This document shows, in pieces, positions 1 through 8,833 of a stretch of DNA of 64,000 nt. This DNA is from Nostoc sp. UHCC 0870 (GTDB lineage Bacteria > Cyanobacteriota > Cyanobacteriia > Cyanobacteriales > Nostocaceae). The notes beneath the pieces are model-generated. The model ran no database searches, was not told the DNA's origin, and saw nothing but the letters and a program-made list of their open reading frames with translations. How positions within the stretch are numbered: the first letter of the stretch is position 1; each line of letters opens with the position of its first letter. The translations under genes were made by a program, and so were the position numbers. The stretch spans positions 5,123,141 through 5,187,140 of the forward strand of contig NZ_CP091913.1 of the NCBI RefSeq assembly GCF_022063185.1. The letters are read 5' to 3'.

Positions 1-97
1 TTGGGTATTGGGGATTGGGGATTGGACATTGGGAATCATCTTTTCTTCTATTCCCCCAGTCCCTAGTCCCTAGTCCCCAGTCCCTAGCCCCTAGTCA
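1..97. repeat. Degenerate heptamer tandem repeats
   Basis: Short G- or C-rich heptamers (variants of TTGGGGA, then CCCTAGT/CCCCAGT) repeat through this stretch and stop just before the stop codon of the acyl-ACP reductase gene. This is the short tandemly repeated heptamer type common between genes in Nostoc-like genomes. No gene is visible here. Confidence 0.6.
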
Positions 98-1117
98 TTA
101 AACCAGCAGTGGTCTAAACCCATGTTTGACTGAAGCTCGACCAATCTGCTCCATTTTGTCTACGGTAATCTGATTGCGCCCCCAAGAAAAGTTCGTGTAC
201 AACTTCTCAAATTCCAGCAGCATTGATTCAGCAAAACAAGCAAATAACTGGCGTGCTGGTACTTCCATATTGACTATTTTCATAATCTTCCAGTCAATAT
301 CTAAAGAATGTTCAACGATGCCACCATTCAAAACATACACGCCAGGATGCTGAATTTTCGTTCCTAAATTTTTGGGATAGCCACCATCAATTAACAGACA
401 AGGTTGCTTCAAAGTTTTGGGGTCAATTTCCACCCCTTTAGGCATACTAGCCACCCAAACGACAATATCAGCTTGGGGTAAGGCTTCATCCAAAACCATG
501 ATTTTTCCCCGTCCCAATTCGGCTTGCAATTCCTGGAGACGTTCTTGGTTACGCGCTATCAGTAACAATTCCTTAACATCAGTTTTAGCATCCAGCCACC
601 GAGTCACTGCACTGCCAATATCACCTGTAGCCCCACATATCGCTACTGTGGCTTGGGAAAGGTCAATTCCTATTTGTTGGGATGCCGCTTCTACCTGGCG
701 GCAAATAATGTAGGCTGTGTGAGTATTGCCTGTAGTGAAGCGTTCAAACTCTAGCTTGATATTACGGACTTGGCTAAACTGCTCCAAGTTAAAATTTTCA
801 AAAATAATTGAAGAGAAACCGCCCAAAGCAGTAATATCAATACCATGCTTTTGAGCATGAGCCATTGCATTCAGTATTTTCCGTGTTGCTGCTTTTATCC
901 GGCGGTTTGCCAGCATCTCCGGTAAAAAGCAAGACTCTACATACTGCCCTTCAATTGTCTCACCAGTAATACTAGTAACTTTAATGTGATCGACAATCTG
1001 GGGTGGTGCGCTACACCAAAAATCTAGCCCTTGATCGGCGTATTCCGGGTATCCCAATTCTTGAGCTACCGCCTGAGCGTGTTCTAAACTTGTCAGATGT
1101 CCAATTAGACCAAACAT
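98..1117 (-). CDS. aar: Long-chain acyl-[acyl-carrier-protein] reductase
   Basis: The 339-residue product reduces fatty acyl-ACP to a fatty aldehyde with NADPH, the first step of cyanobacterial alkane synthesis. A Rossmann nucleotide-binding motif, GATGDIGS, lies near residue 162. The catalytic cysteine sits in LFACFAES at residue 294, the position known for this family, and the length is typical. The next gene upstream on the same strand is the aldehyde deformylating oxygenase, which uses the product. The two are separated by about 320 bases of repeats, so tight cotranscription is uncertain. The assignment is very secure. Confidence 0.97.
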   Translation of the reverse strand: MFGLIGHLTSLEHAQAVAQELGYPEYADQGLDFWCSAPPQIVDHIKVTSITGETIEGQYVESCFLPEMLANRRIKAATRKILNAMAHAQKHGIDITALGGFSSIIFENFNLEQFSQVRNIKLEFERFTTGNTHTAYIICRQVEAASQQIGIDLSQATVAICGATGDIGSAVTRWLDAKTDVKELLLIARNQERLQELQAELGRGKIMVLDEALPQADIVVWVASMPKGVEIDPKTLKQPCLLIDGGYPKNLGTKIQHPGVYVLNGGIVEHSLDIDWKIMKIVNMEVPARQLFACFAESMLLEFEKLYTNFSWGRNQITVDKMEQIGRASVKHGFRPLLV

Positions 1118-1440
1118 GTAGTGATATATTAGGCGCGTGCCTTGTCAAAAGCGTGGATTCGGTGGGTAAGAGATACCTAACTCTTAAAAATACTATACAA
1201 AGTGCTGATTTGTGAGTGCTGAGTAATGAGTGCTGAGTAATGAGTAATGAGTAATGAGTTTTTATGTAGAAAGTCCTTTTAAATAGGGGTTTAGTTGACT
1301 TAGTAGAGAAAAGGCTTTCTTGACAGACTTTTTGTGTTGCACTCAGCACCGACTAAACGCCGCGCTACCGCTAACAGCACGGGCTAACGCCCCGCTCCGC
1401 TAACACCACTCAGCACTCAGCACTCACCACTCAGCACTCA
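1118..1440. repeat. Repeat-filled gap between aar and ado
   Basis: The gap holds six GAGTAAT/GAGTGCT heptamers (1214-1259), a GC-rich interspersed repeat containing GGGCTAACGCCCCGCTCCGC (1381-1400; the same 20-mer recurs at 7226-7245) and ACTCAGC heptamers (about 1408-1440), which are the reverse complement of the first array. The second array touches the ado stop codon. No gene was found. Confidence 0.75.
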
Positions 1441-2136
1441 TTAAACAGATGCGAGTCCGTAGGCTGATAAGCGCATGATATCTCTGGTAGTGAAGCCTAT
1501 ATTGCTTAGGGCTTCTCCATACTGAATCATAAAATCTTCCACTAGGGCATCTTTTTCCATAGCGAGAGTTGCAGCATCTACTTCTACTTGGTTTAGCATT
1601 TTCCAAACTATGGGCAGGTTTTGGCGATTGGCTGCTTCTAATTCTGCCTTCGATTCAGTAAAATGTTCTTGTAGCCAAACTTCGCCAAACTTGAGGTGAC
1701 TATATTCATCTTTGACGACTCCTTCGGTGATTTTGCGAGCGAAATCATCGGCTACGGGGATATAGATGTTGTATGCTGCGATCGCAAAACATTCAATGAT
1801 CAAAGATTGAATTAACAAGCAAGTAACCACTTTACCTTCTGCGGCTGCTACTTGGAAATTGCCATGCAACCCGGCAAAAAATTCTTTAGCGAATTGCATA
1901 TCTGCCTCTACTTGCAGATTCTTTCCACAAGCTTCAAAGCCTTTTTTGTGGCGATTTTCCATTTTGGAGAGGCGAATCAGATCATCTTTGTGTTCTGGTA
2001 GGAGTTCAGCTAGTGTGATGTAATTCTCATAAGCTTCTTGTTCACCTTCAATCACGATCGCATTAATGCGACTATAGGCATCTTTATATTTCTCGCTCTT
2101 GAAATCAAGTTCTAAATCGGTTGCAACCTGCTGCAT
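1441..2136 (-). CDS. ado: Aldehyde deformylating oxygenase
   Basis: This 231-residue ferritin-like di-iron enzyme converts fatty aldehydes to alkanes plus formate. All six metal ligands are at the expected positions: Glu32, Glu60, His63, Glu115, Glu144 and His147, the last two inside VKDEYSH. Length and start match the family. It lies upstream of aar on the same strand, the usual cyanobacterial order. The first codons (MQQV) follow an AGGAGTGAAC-type ribosome site in the reverse strand. The call is very secure. Confidence 0.98.
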   Translation of the reverse strand: MQQVATDLELDFKSEKYKDAYSRINAIVIEGEQEAYENYITLAELLPEHKDDLIRLSKMENRHKKGFEACGKNLQVEADMQFAKEFFAGLHGNFQVAAAEGKVVTCLLIQSLIIECFAIAAYNIYIPVADDFARKITEGVVKDEYSHLKFGEVWLQEHFTESKAELEAANRQNLPIVWKMLNQVEVDAATLAMEKDALVEDFMIQYGEALSNIGFTTRDIMRLSAYGLASV

Positions 2137-2424
2137 AGTATGTTCACTCCTGTAAACTGAATCATTTAATACCAGAATTTAATCTACCCTATAAATTTCG
2201 GGCAATCTTCACTGTTGTTTAATTTTACTTAACAAATCACTATGTTATAGATTAGCTTTTGTAGGGTGTGATAGTTATATCAATTTAACCAATTCAATAG
2301 GTCGTGGCTAGTATTACCTAAATTTGGTGCAGTTATTAGTTGAAAATGAGAATTGGGCATTGGGCTAAAATCTCCTCTACACCCTTACACCCCTACACCC
2401 ATACACCCCTACACCCCTAAACTC

Positions 2425-3252
2425 ATGTCTAAACCAAACTGGAGTCTGAAATTTGCCAATTTTTTGAGCCTAGGAGGACTAATACTAGGTGCGGTGATTG
2501 TCCTATCACCACTATTTGTGGTTTTTCTCACATCTTTTGCACCTCCAGGAGCAAACATAGAACTTTTGCCCAAAAATAATTGGTCTTTCGCTAATTACCG
2601 CGATGCGTGGCAACGAGGTCAGTTTTTATTGGCATTTGCTAATTCTACCTTGGTAGCGATCGCAGTGACGGCATTTCAAATTGTAACTTCGGCGTTGGCG
2701 GGTTATGCGTTGGCCAGGTTGAAGTTTCGCGGTAGACAAGCATTATTGCTAGTCGTCTTAGCCACTTTAGTCATTCCCTTTCAGTTATTGGTGATTCCTA
2801 TCTTTTTGGTTTTGAAGTGGGGACACCTGATAAATACCTATGGGGCATTAATTTTACCAACTGCGGTCAACGGTTTTGGCATTTTTCTCTTACGTCAATA
2901 TTTCCAGACAATTCCCGTAGAGTTAGAAGAAGCTGCAACTATCGACGGGGCGAATAGACTACAAGTTCTGTGGCAAGTCATGTTACCTTTAGCACGTCCG
3001 GCCTTAGTGACGCTGTTTCTATTTACATTTATCGGTGAATGGAATGATTTATTTAAGCCACTGGTATTTACAACGCGACCAGAATTAAGAACGGTGCAGC
3101 TAGCATTGGCTGAATTTCAGGAACAGTTCACCAATAATTGGCCTTTGATGATGGCGGCTGTGACCATTGCCACTGTTCCGGTGATGTTGCTGTTTCTAAT
3201 TGGTCAGCGTCAGTTTATCAGAGGTATTGCTACAACAGGAATTAAAAATTAA
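2425..3252 (+). CDS. Carbohydrate ABC transporter permease (MalG type)
   Basis: A 275-residue inner-membrane permease with six predicted membrane spans. The cytoplasmic EAA loop, which docks the ATPase, reads EAATIDGANRLQ...LP in the C-terminal half. It belongs to the second-permease (MalG/UgpE) branch of sugar importers. The frame is open back to 2353, but those 24 codons translate the local C/A-rich heptamer repeat (HPYTPTP...), so the ATG at 2425 (MSKPNWS) is preferred. No partner permease, ATPase or binding protein is adjacent, so the substrate is unknown. Confidence 0.9.
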   Translation: MSKPNWSLKFANFLSLGGLILGAVIVLSPLFVVFLTSFAPPGANIELLPKNNWSFANYRDAWQRGQFLLAFANSTLVAIAVTAFQIVTSALAGYALARLKFRGRQALLLVVLATLVIPFQLLVIPIFLVLKWGHLINTYGALILPTAVNGFGIFLLRQYFQTIPVELEEAATIDGANRLQVLWQVMLPLARPALVTLFLFTFIGEWNDLFKPLVFTTRPELRTVQLALAEFQEQFTNNWPLMMAAVTIATVPVMLLFLIGQRQFIRGIATTGIKN

Positions 3253-3285
3253 AAAAAGACGCAAAGAACAGCTTTGCGTCTTTTT
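3253..3285. terminator. Bidirectional terminator between permease and porin
   Basis: A 14-bp perfect stem (3253-3266 with 3272-3285), a five-base loop, and an A-run on one side with a T-run on the other. It starts directly after the permease stop codon, 17 bases from the porin stop codon, so it can end both convergent transcripts. Confidence 0.9.
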
Positions 3286-3301
3286 AGGGAAATTTGAAAA
3301 A

Positions 3302-4897
3302 TTAGAAACTAAATGTGGTTCTCAGCGCACCAATCACCACGCTATCGTTGTTATCGTTATGGTCTGGTGCTGTTAGCCAGATAACACCGGGTGTGATGGT
3401 GATATTATCGCTGACTTTGTATTGATAGAATGCTTCAAGATGGAAGGAAGTATCACTATCTTCAGGTAATGCCGCGATATTGGAACTTGTCACTCTAGGT
3501 TCCATACCAGCGATGATACCGCCTAAATTACCTTTCTTGCCAAGGTCAGGGAAGGCTAGAGTCACAGCATAGTTCCAAATGTCAACATCGCCACGCTGGC
3601 CTGTCAAGGTGCGACTATTGGTATAGCCAGCCCAACCGCCCAAAATTATGTTATCAGTGATTCCGAGGGATGCTTGGACACCATAGGAGTTGCTAGAAAA
3701 TGCGTCACCCAAGGTCTGGAAAGTCGCAGCATTACTACCTGTGGTTAGTGGCTGTCTGTAGGAATTAATGTATGTTAAGCCTACAGTGATGCGATCGCTT
3801 GGTTTGACTGTTAGCTGTGCCAATGCACCATAAGCACCATCAAACAAACCATTCTTGGGTGCTGGGTCATTAGCTGTACCACTCAAATACCCTAGACTCA
3901 GAGCCAATCTATCACTAAATTGATGGGTGATACCCAAACCAGTCCCACCTATCTGACCGTAAATTGGGTTACGTGTACCAAAAGTTGATAAAGCACCAAA
4001 AGCCCCATCACCATCAAAAGGATTCACTGTGCTGGTGAGGTCATCTGCTGCACCTCCGACTGCAATCAGCTTCACTTGAGTATTCTTGGTGGCGGGGAAT
4101 CCGTACCATAATGTACCTATGTTAGCGTTTGAACTGGGGTCAGCACTAGCAAAAAATAGGTTGCCCTCTGGAGTATTAATATTAGGGTTGGTAATATTAT
4201 TAGCTTCAATTCTGGTAAATAGAGTATCTTTGCCAGTGAAGCTAGTGACAAGTTCAAGACGCGCTCTGTATGCCAGAGTGGTATTCTTGTCTGTAATGTC
4301 CGTATTATTAACGCGATCGCCTGACAATACATCACTCACTACAGCGACAACTTGTCCTTGCAGTTTGGTTGTGGTGGAGAACTGATTGGCTTCTAATTCA
4401 GATGTACGTGCTTCTAATGCGTCTACTCGTCCTCTGAGTGTCGCTAGTTCTGCGGAAAAATCTTCTTGCAGTTTTTGCAGGGTAGCTAAATCTTCTTTGG
4501 TGACTAAATCACCGGTGGCGGTCGCAATTAATTCGTTAACTCGGTCAAGACAAGCGTTTACACCTGCGGCGAACTCATACCGTGTCATGGCGCGATTGCC
4601 ACGATATGTCCCATTAGGATAACCTGCAATACAACCATAACGTTCTACCAATGATTGCAATGCTTGGAACGCCCAGTCTGTTGGTTGTACGTCTGATAAT
4701 TGAGACACAGAGGTAACTTGTGACATTACCTGGTCTTGAGAAGAGTTATCAGCTTTAACAACTGGTGTTGTGGTGCTTGATGATTCATTAATTTCTGCTG
4801 GGGTAGATATTTCCCCTGCGAATGCAGCAGTAGCAGAACATAGCACCATGCTGCAAAGGACTGGACTAGCTAGTAAATACTTCCACATTTTCGGCAT
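3302..4897 (-). CDS. SLH-domain OprB-family outer-membrane porin
   Basis: The 531-residue product starts with a signal peptide ending around AFAG. An S-layer-homology domain follows (about 68-125, DWAFQALQSLVERYG ... GYPNGTYRG), then a short coiled coil (about 135-170), then a long beta-barrel region ending in Phe (TTFSF). This is the standard cyanobacterial porin design: the SLH part binds peptidoglycan and the barrel spans the outer membrane. Such proteins are often annotated as iron-uptake porins. Its neighbour is the zinc-uptake locus, so a metal role is possible but not shown. Confidence 0.92.
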   Translation of the reverse strand: MPKMWKYLLASPVLCSMVLCSATAAFAGEISTPAEINESSSTTTPVVKADNSSQDQVMSQVTSVSQLSDVQPTDWAFQALQSLVERYGCIAGYPNGTYRGNRAMTRYEFAAGVNACLDRVNELIATATGDLVTKEDLATLQKLQEDFSAELATLRGRVDALEARTSELEANQFSTTTKLQGQVVAVVSDVLSGDRVNNTDITDKNTTLAYRARLELVTSFTGKDTLFTRIEANNITNPNINTPEGNLFFASADPSSNANIGTLWYGFPATKNTQVKLIAVGGAADDLTSTVNPFDGDGAFGALSTFGTRNPIYGQIGGTGLGITHQFSDRLALSLGYLSGTANDPAPKNGLFDGAYGALAQLTVKPSDRITVGLTYINSYRQPLTTGSNAATFQTLGDAFSSNSYGVQASLGITDNIILGGWAGYTNSRTLTGQRGDVDIWNYAVTLAFPDLGKKGNLGGIIAGMEPRVTSSNIAALPEDSDTSFHLEAFYQYKVSDNITITPGVIWLTAPDHNDNNDSVVIGALRTTFSF

Positions 4898-5161
4898 TTT
4901 GTCCTCACACTTAAATATTCTTAATAATTACTTGATAACACCAATACCAAGCATTGACGATCGCAGAGCTACTGAAAACGGATTGACAAGATATTAGCAG
5001 TACTTAGCAAATTTTGTAACAGTAAAAATCAAGAATTCATAAATTTCTTAATTTAAGTAGGAGTTATGTAAAGGTTAAGCTTCGTGTTTAACTTCTACTT
5101 AGATGTACTAGGACATAACATTGTCGTGATTACTTACGCAGATTCATGTTATCCTAAAAAT

Positions 5162-5180
5162 GAGAATGAGAATTATTATT
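5162..5180 (+). promoter_or_regulatory. Candidate Fur/Zur box upstream of znuA
   Basis: The 19 bases match 15 of 19 positions of the classical ferric-uptake-regulator consensus GATAATGATAATCATTATC when counted by hand. A wider inverted repeat, TGAGAATT (5167-5174) with AATTCTCA (5188-5195), overlaps it. It lies about 125 bases upstream of the znuA start, consistent with Zur control of zinc uptake. AT-rich context raises the chance of a false match. Confidence 0.55.
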
Positions 5181-5210
5181 ATAATTCAATTCTCAAAATC
5201 CATACTTAAA

Positions 5211-5290
5211 TTGCGATGGGCTGCGCCCCGCCGTAGGCGATAAGCGAAGCTTAAGCCTTTGGCTATCGCAGCAGCGTCAGCATGGTTGCG
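5211..5290. repeat. GC-rich interspersed repeat before znuA
   Basis: A palindrome-rich segment (GATGGGCTGCGCCCCGCC ... GGCTATCGCAGCAGCG) lies between the putative Zur box and znuA. It resembles other GC-rich small repeats in this window (near 1350, 7226, 26885 and 27900). It keeps the reading frame open upstream of znuA and so suggests a false early start at 5259. Confidence 0.55.
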
Positions 5291-5303
5291 GAGGGGAAAT
5301 ACT

Positions 5304-6317
5304 ATGAGAAAAGAGAGTATAACAAGAAAAGGCATCCTGTCCTTTATCACCTTGCTAATGTTGTCAGTTACAGTTGGTTGTAACTCATCCAACCAGATTG
5401 AAGAGACATCTGCTCAACAGTCACCACAGGCGAAGGAAGCTGCGTCTACGCCTGTAGCGCAGTCACCAAAAATCAAGGTTGTCACAACATTTTTACCGAT
5501 GTATTTATTTACAAAGGCTGTAGCTGGAGATGCAGCAGAGGTAGGTATATTAATATCTCCAGGGACGGAAGTACATGATTACCAAGCAACACCAGATAAT
5601 GTCAAAGCGATCGCTACAGCAGATGTTTTAGTCAAAAATGGGTTGGGATTAGAGGTATTTCTGGAAAATACCATCAAAAATGCCCAAAATTCTCAATTGA
5701 AGCAAATTGATGCTAGTGCGGGAATTAAACCCTTGAATGAAATCTCACCCGTGGTGAAAGCCACAAAAGGTAAAAAAGGCCACGACCATAACCATGCTCA
5801 TGATCATGCTGAGGGTAATCCTCACGTTTGGTTAGATCCAGTGTTGGTAAAACAGCAGGTAACAAATATTCGCGATGGCTTAATTGCAGCTGACCCAGGG
5901 AATAAAGCTACCTATGAGGCTAATGCTAGTGCTTACATTCAACAATTAGCAAATCTAAATACGGAATTTCAGCAGAGATTACAAAAAACTCCTAACTGCA
6001 CCTTTGTCACCTTTCATGATGCTTATCCCTACCTAGCTCAACGTTATAACCTCAAACAAGTAGCAGTAGTGCAAATTCCTGAAGATCAACTTTCTCCAGT
6101 AGATATACAAAATACTATCAAAGCGGTGAAAAGTTACAACGTAAAAGCTTTATTTAGTGAACCAGGAGTAGACAACAAATTACTTACTAGTCTTTCCCAA
6201 GACCTGAAGTTAACCTTGGGTTCATTAAATCCTTTAGAAACTGGCGAAAAAAACCCGCAGTATTATTTCCAAGCGATGAAAGCTAACTTACAAACCATAG
6301 AAACAGCCTGTAAGTAG
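5304..6317 (+). CDS. znuA: Zinc ABC transporter substrate-binding lipoprotein
   Basis: The 337-residue product is a cluster A-I metal-binding protein. A lipobox (SVTVGC) ends the signal sequence. A histidine-rich loop, GKKGHDHNHAHDHAEG, marks zinc rather than manganese proteins. Metal-site histidines lie in GTEVHDY, GNPHVWLDP and TFHDAYPY, with an acidic ligand in FSEPGVDNK. The ATG at 5304 is chosen because GGAGGGG precedes it at good spacing, while the longer frame from 5259 runs through a repeat. It heads the znuA-znuC-znuB group. Confidence 0.95.
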   Translation: MRKESITRKGILSFITLLMLSVTVGCNSSNQIEETSAQQSPQAKEAASTPVAQSPKIKVVTTFLPMYLFTKAVAGDAAEVGILISPGTEVHDYQATPDNVKAIATADVLVKNGLGLEVFLENTIKNAQNSQLKQIDASAGIKPLNEISPVVKATKGKKGHDHNHAHDHAEGNPHVWLDPVLVKQQVTNIRDGLIAADPGNKATYEANASAYIQQLANLNTEFQQRLQKTPNCTFVTFHDAYPYLAQRYNLKQVAVVQIPEDQLSPVDIQNTIKAVKSYNVKALFSEPGVDNKLLTSLSQDLKLTLGSLNPLETGEKNPQYYFQAMKANLQTIETACK

Positions 6318-6376
6318 GGGCGGGTTTACCAGAATCATCGTGAATATATTGAGGATATCTGTGAACCCGCTCCTAC
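6314..6376. repeat. Inverted repeat between znuA and znuC
   Basis: The ends GTAGGGGCGGGTT and AACCCGCTCCTAC form an imperfect inverted repeat about 63 bases long. It looks like a small palindromic repeat inserted between two genes of the zinc uptake group. It could also fold in the mRNA and tune znuC expression, but nothing shows that. Confidence 0.55.
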
Positions 6377-6420
6377 TAAAATCTAAAATATTTTGTAATT
6401 TGAATTCGGAGTGAAGCGAC

Positions 6421-7191
6421 GTGACATCCCCTGTTCTCAAAGTTGAGGGATTAACTGTATATCAAGGTAATTATTTAGCGGTAAGGGATGTTTCCTTTGA
6501 GTTAATACCGGGAACTGACACAGCTATAGTTGGGCCAAATGGTGCGGGTAAAAGTACATTAGTCAAAGCAGTGTTAGATTTGATTCCCCGCAGTGCTGGA
6601 AAGATTGAAATTTTTGGTCTTTCTATAACTAGATTAGGGCATTTACGCCATCTTTTAGGCTATATGCCGCAAAATTTTGTCTTTGATCGCAGCTTTCCTA
6701 TTTCGGTCAAAGAGTTAGTAGGTTTAGGATGGGTAGCCACAGGTAGAAATAACTATTCATTTTTCTCTAAACTACGAAGTGAACCCAGGGAAAAATCTGT
6801 AGCAGTAGCCGAAGCTTTAAGGAGAACAGATGCTTATCACTTGCAGAATCAAGCTATTGGGACACTGAGTGGTGGTCAATTAAAGCGAGTTTTGCTAGCT
6901 TACTGTTTAGTTATCCCTAGGAAACTATTGGTACTCGATGAAGCCTTTGCTGGAATTGATATGCAAGGTGCAGCAGATTTTTATGCGTTGCTGAATGAAT
7001 TGAAGCAAGAGGAAAATTGGACGGTTTTGCAAGTTTCCCATGATATTGATATGGTAAACCGCCATTGCGATCGCGTCCTTTGTCTTAACCAAACCGTTGT
7101 CTGTACCGGACAACCAGAAATTGCTCTCTCACCCCAAAATCTCTTAGCTACCTACGGCCCAGGTTTTAGCCGCTACCAACATCACCATTAA
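6421..7191 (+). CDS. znuC: Zinc ABC transporter ATP-binding protein
   Basis: The 256-residue ATPase carries Walker A GPNGAGKST, signature LSGGQLKR, Walker B LLVLDEAF and switch histidine VSHD. It energises zinc import with ZnuA and ZnuB. The start is GTG at 6421, supported by GGAG nine bases upstream (6408-6411). The C-terminus ends in QHHH, which may bind metal. The order A-C is usual, but the permease gene is separated from it by an opposing regulator gene. Confidence 0.94.
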   Translation: MTSPVLKVEGLTVYQGNYLAVRDVSFELIPGTDTAIVGPNGAGKSTLVKAVLDLIPRSAGKIEIFGLSITRLGHLRHLLGYMPQNFVFDRSFPISVKELVGLGWVATGRNNYSFFSKLRSEPREKSVAVAEALRRTDAYHLQNQAIGTLSGGQLKRVLLAYCLVIPRKLLVLDEAFAGIDMQGAADFYALLNELKQEENWTVLQVSHDIDMVNRHCDRVLCLNQTVVCTGQPEIALSPQNLLATYGPGFSRYQHHH

Positions 7192-7200
7192 ATCAATTCG

Positions 7201-7318
7201 TAATTCGTAATTCGTAATTCGTAATGGGCTAACGCCCCGCTCCGCCCTAAGCGCAGCTATGCCGCAGGCTTTACGTAATTACGTGTTGTAACGGGGATTT
7301 AAACCCCTTGATTACGAA
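7201..7318. repeat. AATTCGT repeats and GC-rich repeat downstream of znuC
   Basis: Tandem TAATTCG units (about 7197-7224) are followed by the same 20-mer found at 1381-1400 (GGGCTAACGCCCCGCTCCGC, here 7226-7245), then by an inverted AAACCCC/GGGGTTT-like segment. It fills the gap between the convergent znuC and regulator genes. No gene is seen. Confidence 0.6.
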
Positions 7319-7678
7319 TTATTCATCCTTTTCATCTAAATGTTCAGCTACAGCGTGATAAAGATGAAAGATATGATTGTCATGAAGACTATAAAATACA
7401 TTGCGTCCTTGTTTACGATACGTCACTAAACGCATGGCTCGTAAGTTGCGTAGCTGATGAGAAACAGCCGATTCACTCATTTCTAACAAAGTAGCTAAAT
7501 CACTCACACAAAGCTCTTTATTGGATAAAAACGAGAGAATTCTGAGGCGATTAGCATCTCCCAAAAAACTAAAAAAATCTGCCATACGTTGAGCTTTTTC
7601 TATTGCGAGTAACTCATGTGGCATAGATGGGACAACGTTACTATCTATCAGAGAGTATTTGGTATTTGATTGCAGCAT
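7319..7678 (-). CDS. ArsR/SmtB-family zinc-sensing repressor
   Basis: A 119-residue winged-helix repressor. The DNA-recognition helix lies in SESAVSHQLRNLR. The C-terminal alpha-5 metal site is complete: Asp100, His102, His113 and Glu116 in the spacing D-x-H-x10-H-x2-E known from SmtB and CzrA. The N-terminus has no cysteine pair of the ZiaR type, so an alpha-5 zinc sensor is most likely. The gene points away from znuB with a 137-base shared promoter region. Family members usually control efflux or metallothionein genes, so its place inside an uptake locus is unusual. Confidence 0.9.
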   Translation of the reverse strand: MLQSNTKYSLIDSNVVPSMPHELLAIEKAQRMADFFSFLGDANRLRILSFLSNKELCVSDLATLLEMSESAVSHQLRNLRAMRLVTYRKQGRNVFYSLHDNHIFHLYHAVAEHLDEKDE

Positions 7679-7815
7679 TTGGATTGTAGAATCTATTTTT
7701 TTATTAAAAAAGTATTTAAATTTATATTTATATATTACAATTTTTCGCCCGATTATGTAAACACAAACAAATATATACTTTATTTATAACTTTAAAAGTT
7801 GTAATAAATAATATT

Positions 7816-8685
7816 GTGTATCTAATTTATAATTACAATCTCGACTGGTTAGCTGTAGCCAGTAGCAGTGATTTGATCGATTTGTTGCAATTCCCATTTA
7901 TGCAGCGTGCGATCGCAGGTGCTATTCTCATGGGCATACTTGGGGGTTTGCTCGGCAGTTTTGTTACCTTGCGCCAGTTATCATTTTTTAGCCATGCTGT
8001 TGGTCATGCAGCATTGGTAGGTGTGGTATTGGGTGTGCTACTACAGATTAACCCCACTTGGATGCTGCTACCTTTTACCCTAGTGTTTGGGGTGATTGTT
8101 CTTTACTTGATTGATCAGACCGATTTAGCTAGTGATAGCGTACTCAGTATAGTGCTTTCGGGAGCATTAGCGATCGGCGTGATTTTGACGAATCTCATTC
8201 AAGGTTATCGCGGTAACTTAATGAGCGTGTTATTTGGCGATATTTTGGCGATTGATGCTACAGACTTGATTTTAACAATGCTGGTACTGGTAGCTAGCAG
8301 CATATTTTTACTATCAACCCTACCACAGCAAATTTTGTTGACGCTAAATTTAGATGTGGCAAAAGTTCAAGGTGTCCCCGTCCAATTGTACCGCTATGGG
8401 TTTGTGGTGTTGCTGGCACTGGCTGTAGCTGTCGCAATTAAAGCTGTAGGTGTTTTATTGGTGAACGCCTTTTTAGTGATTCCTGCTTCTACAGCTAAAT
8501 TAATGAGTCACCACTTCAGCAACTTTCTCGTCTTATCAACAATAGTTGGTGCTACTAGTAGCCTAGTGGGGATTATTGTTTCCGGTGCTTTTAACTTAGC
8601 CTCCGGCCCTAGTATCGTGCTGGTTCAGTTTCTTTTGTTTGTGGCTGTGTTCACGTGGGTAAAATTGCGCTGGAAATCAGCATAA
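7816..8685 (+). CDS. znuB: Zinc ABC transporter permease
   Basis: The 289-residue product is an ABC-3 family permease with about eight membrane spans and the glycine-rich start LMGILGGLLGSFVTLRQLSFFSHAVGHAAL (given here only as family landmark, residues about 34-63). It completes the zinc importer with ZnuA and ZnuC. The listed start is GTG at 7816. No clear ribosome site precedes it, and an ATG at 7900 would give a shorter protein lacking conserved residues. It is divergent from the SmtB-like repressor gene. Confidence 0.92.
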   Translation: MYLIYNYNLDWLAVASSSDLIDLLQFPFMQRAIAGAILMGILGGLLGSFVTLRQLSFFSHAVGHAALVGVVLGVLLQINPTWMLLPFTLVFGVIVLYLIDQTDLASDSVLSIVLSGALAIGVILTNLIQGYRGNLMSVLFGDILAIDATDLILTMLVLVASSIFLLSTLPQQILLTLNLDVAKVQGVPVQLYRYGFVVLLALAVAVAIKAVGVLLVNAFLVIPASTAKLMSHHFSNFLVLSTIVGATSSLVGIIVSGAFNLASGPSIVLVQFLLFVAVFTWVKLRWKSA

Positions 8686-8760
8686 TTTTTTTTCTGCAAC
8701 CTCTTGTCACATCATTTTAAGTTTGCTAAGATGATTAATCGTGGCTCAAAAAAAGCCTAA

Positions 8761-8833
<73 letters not shown>

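Noticed and set aside
1011..1349. 112-codon reverse-strand frame across the aar start
   Set aside because: It overlaps aar out of frame and translates heptamer repeats.
2353..2424. Upstream start of the MalG-type permease
   Set aside because: The 24 extra codons are a translated simple repeat (HPYTP units).
5259..5303. Upstream start of znuA
   Set aside because: The added residues translate a GC-rich interspersed repeat; ATG 5304 has a strong ribosome site and gives a proper lipoprotein signal.
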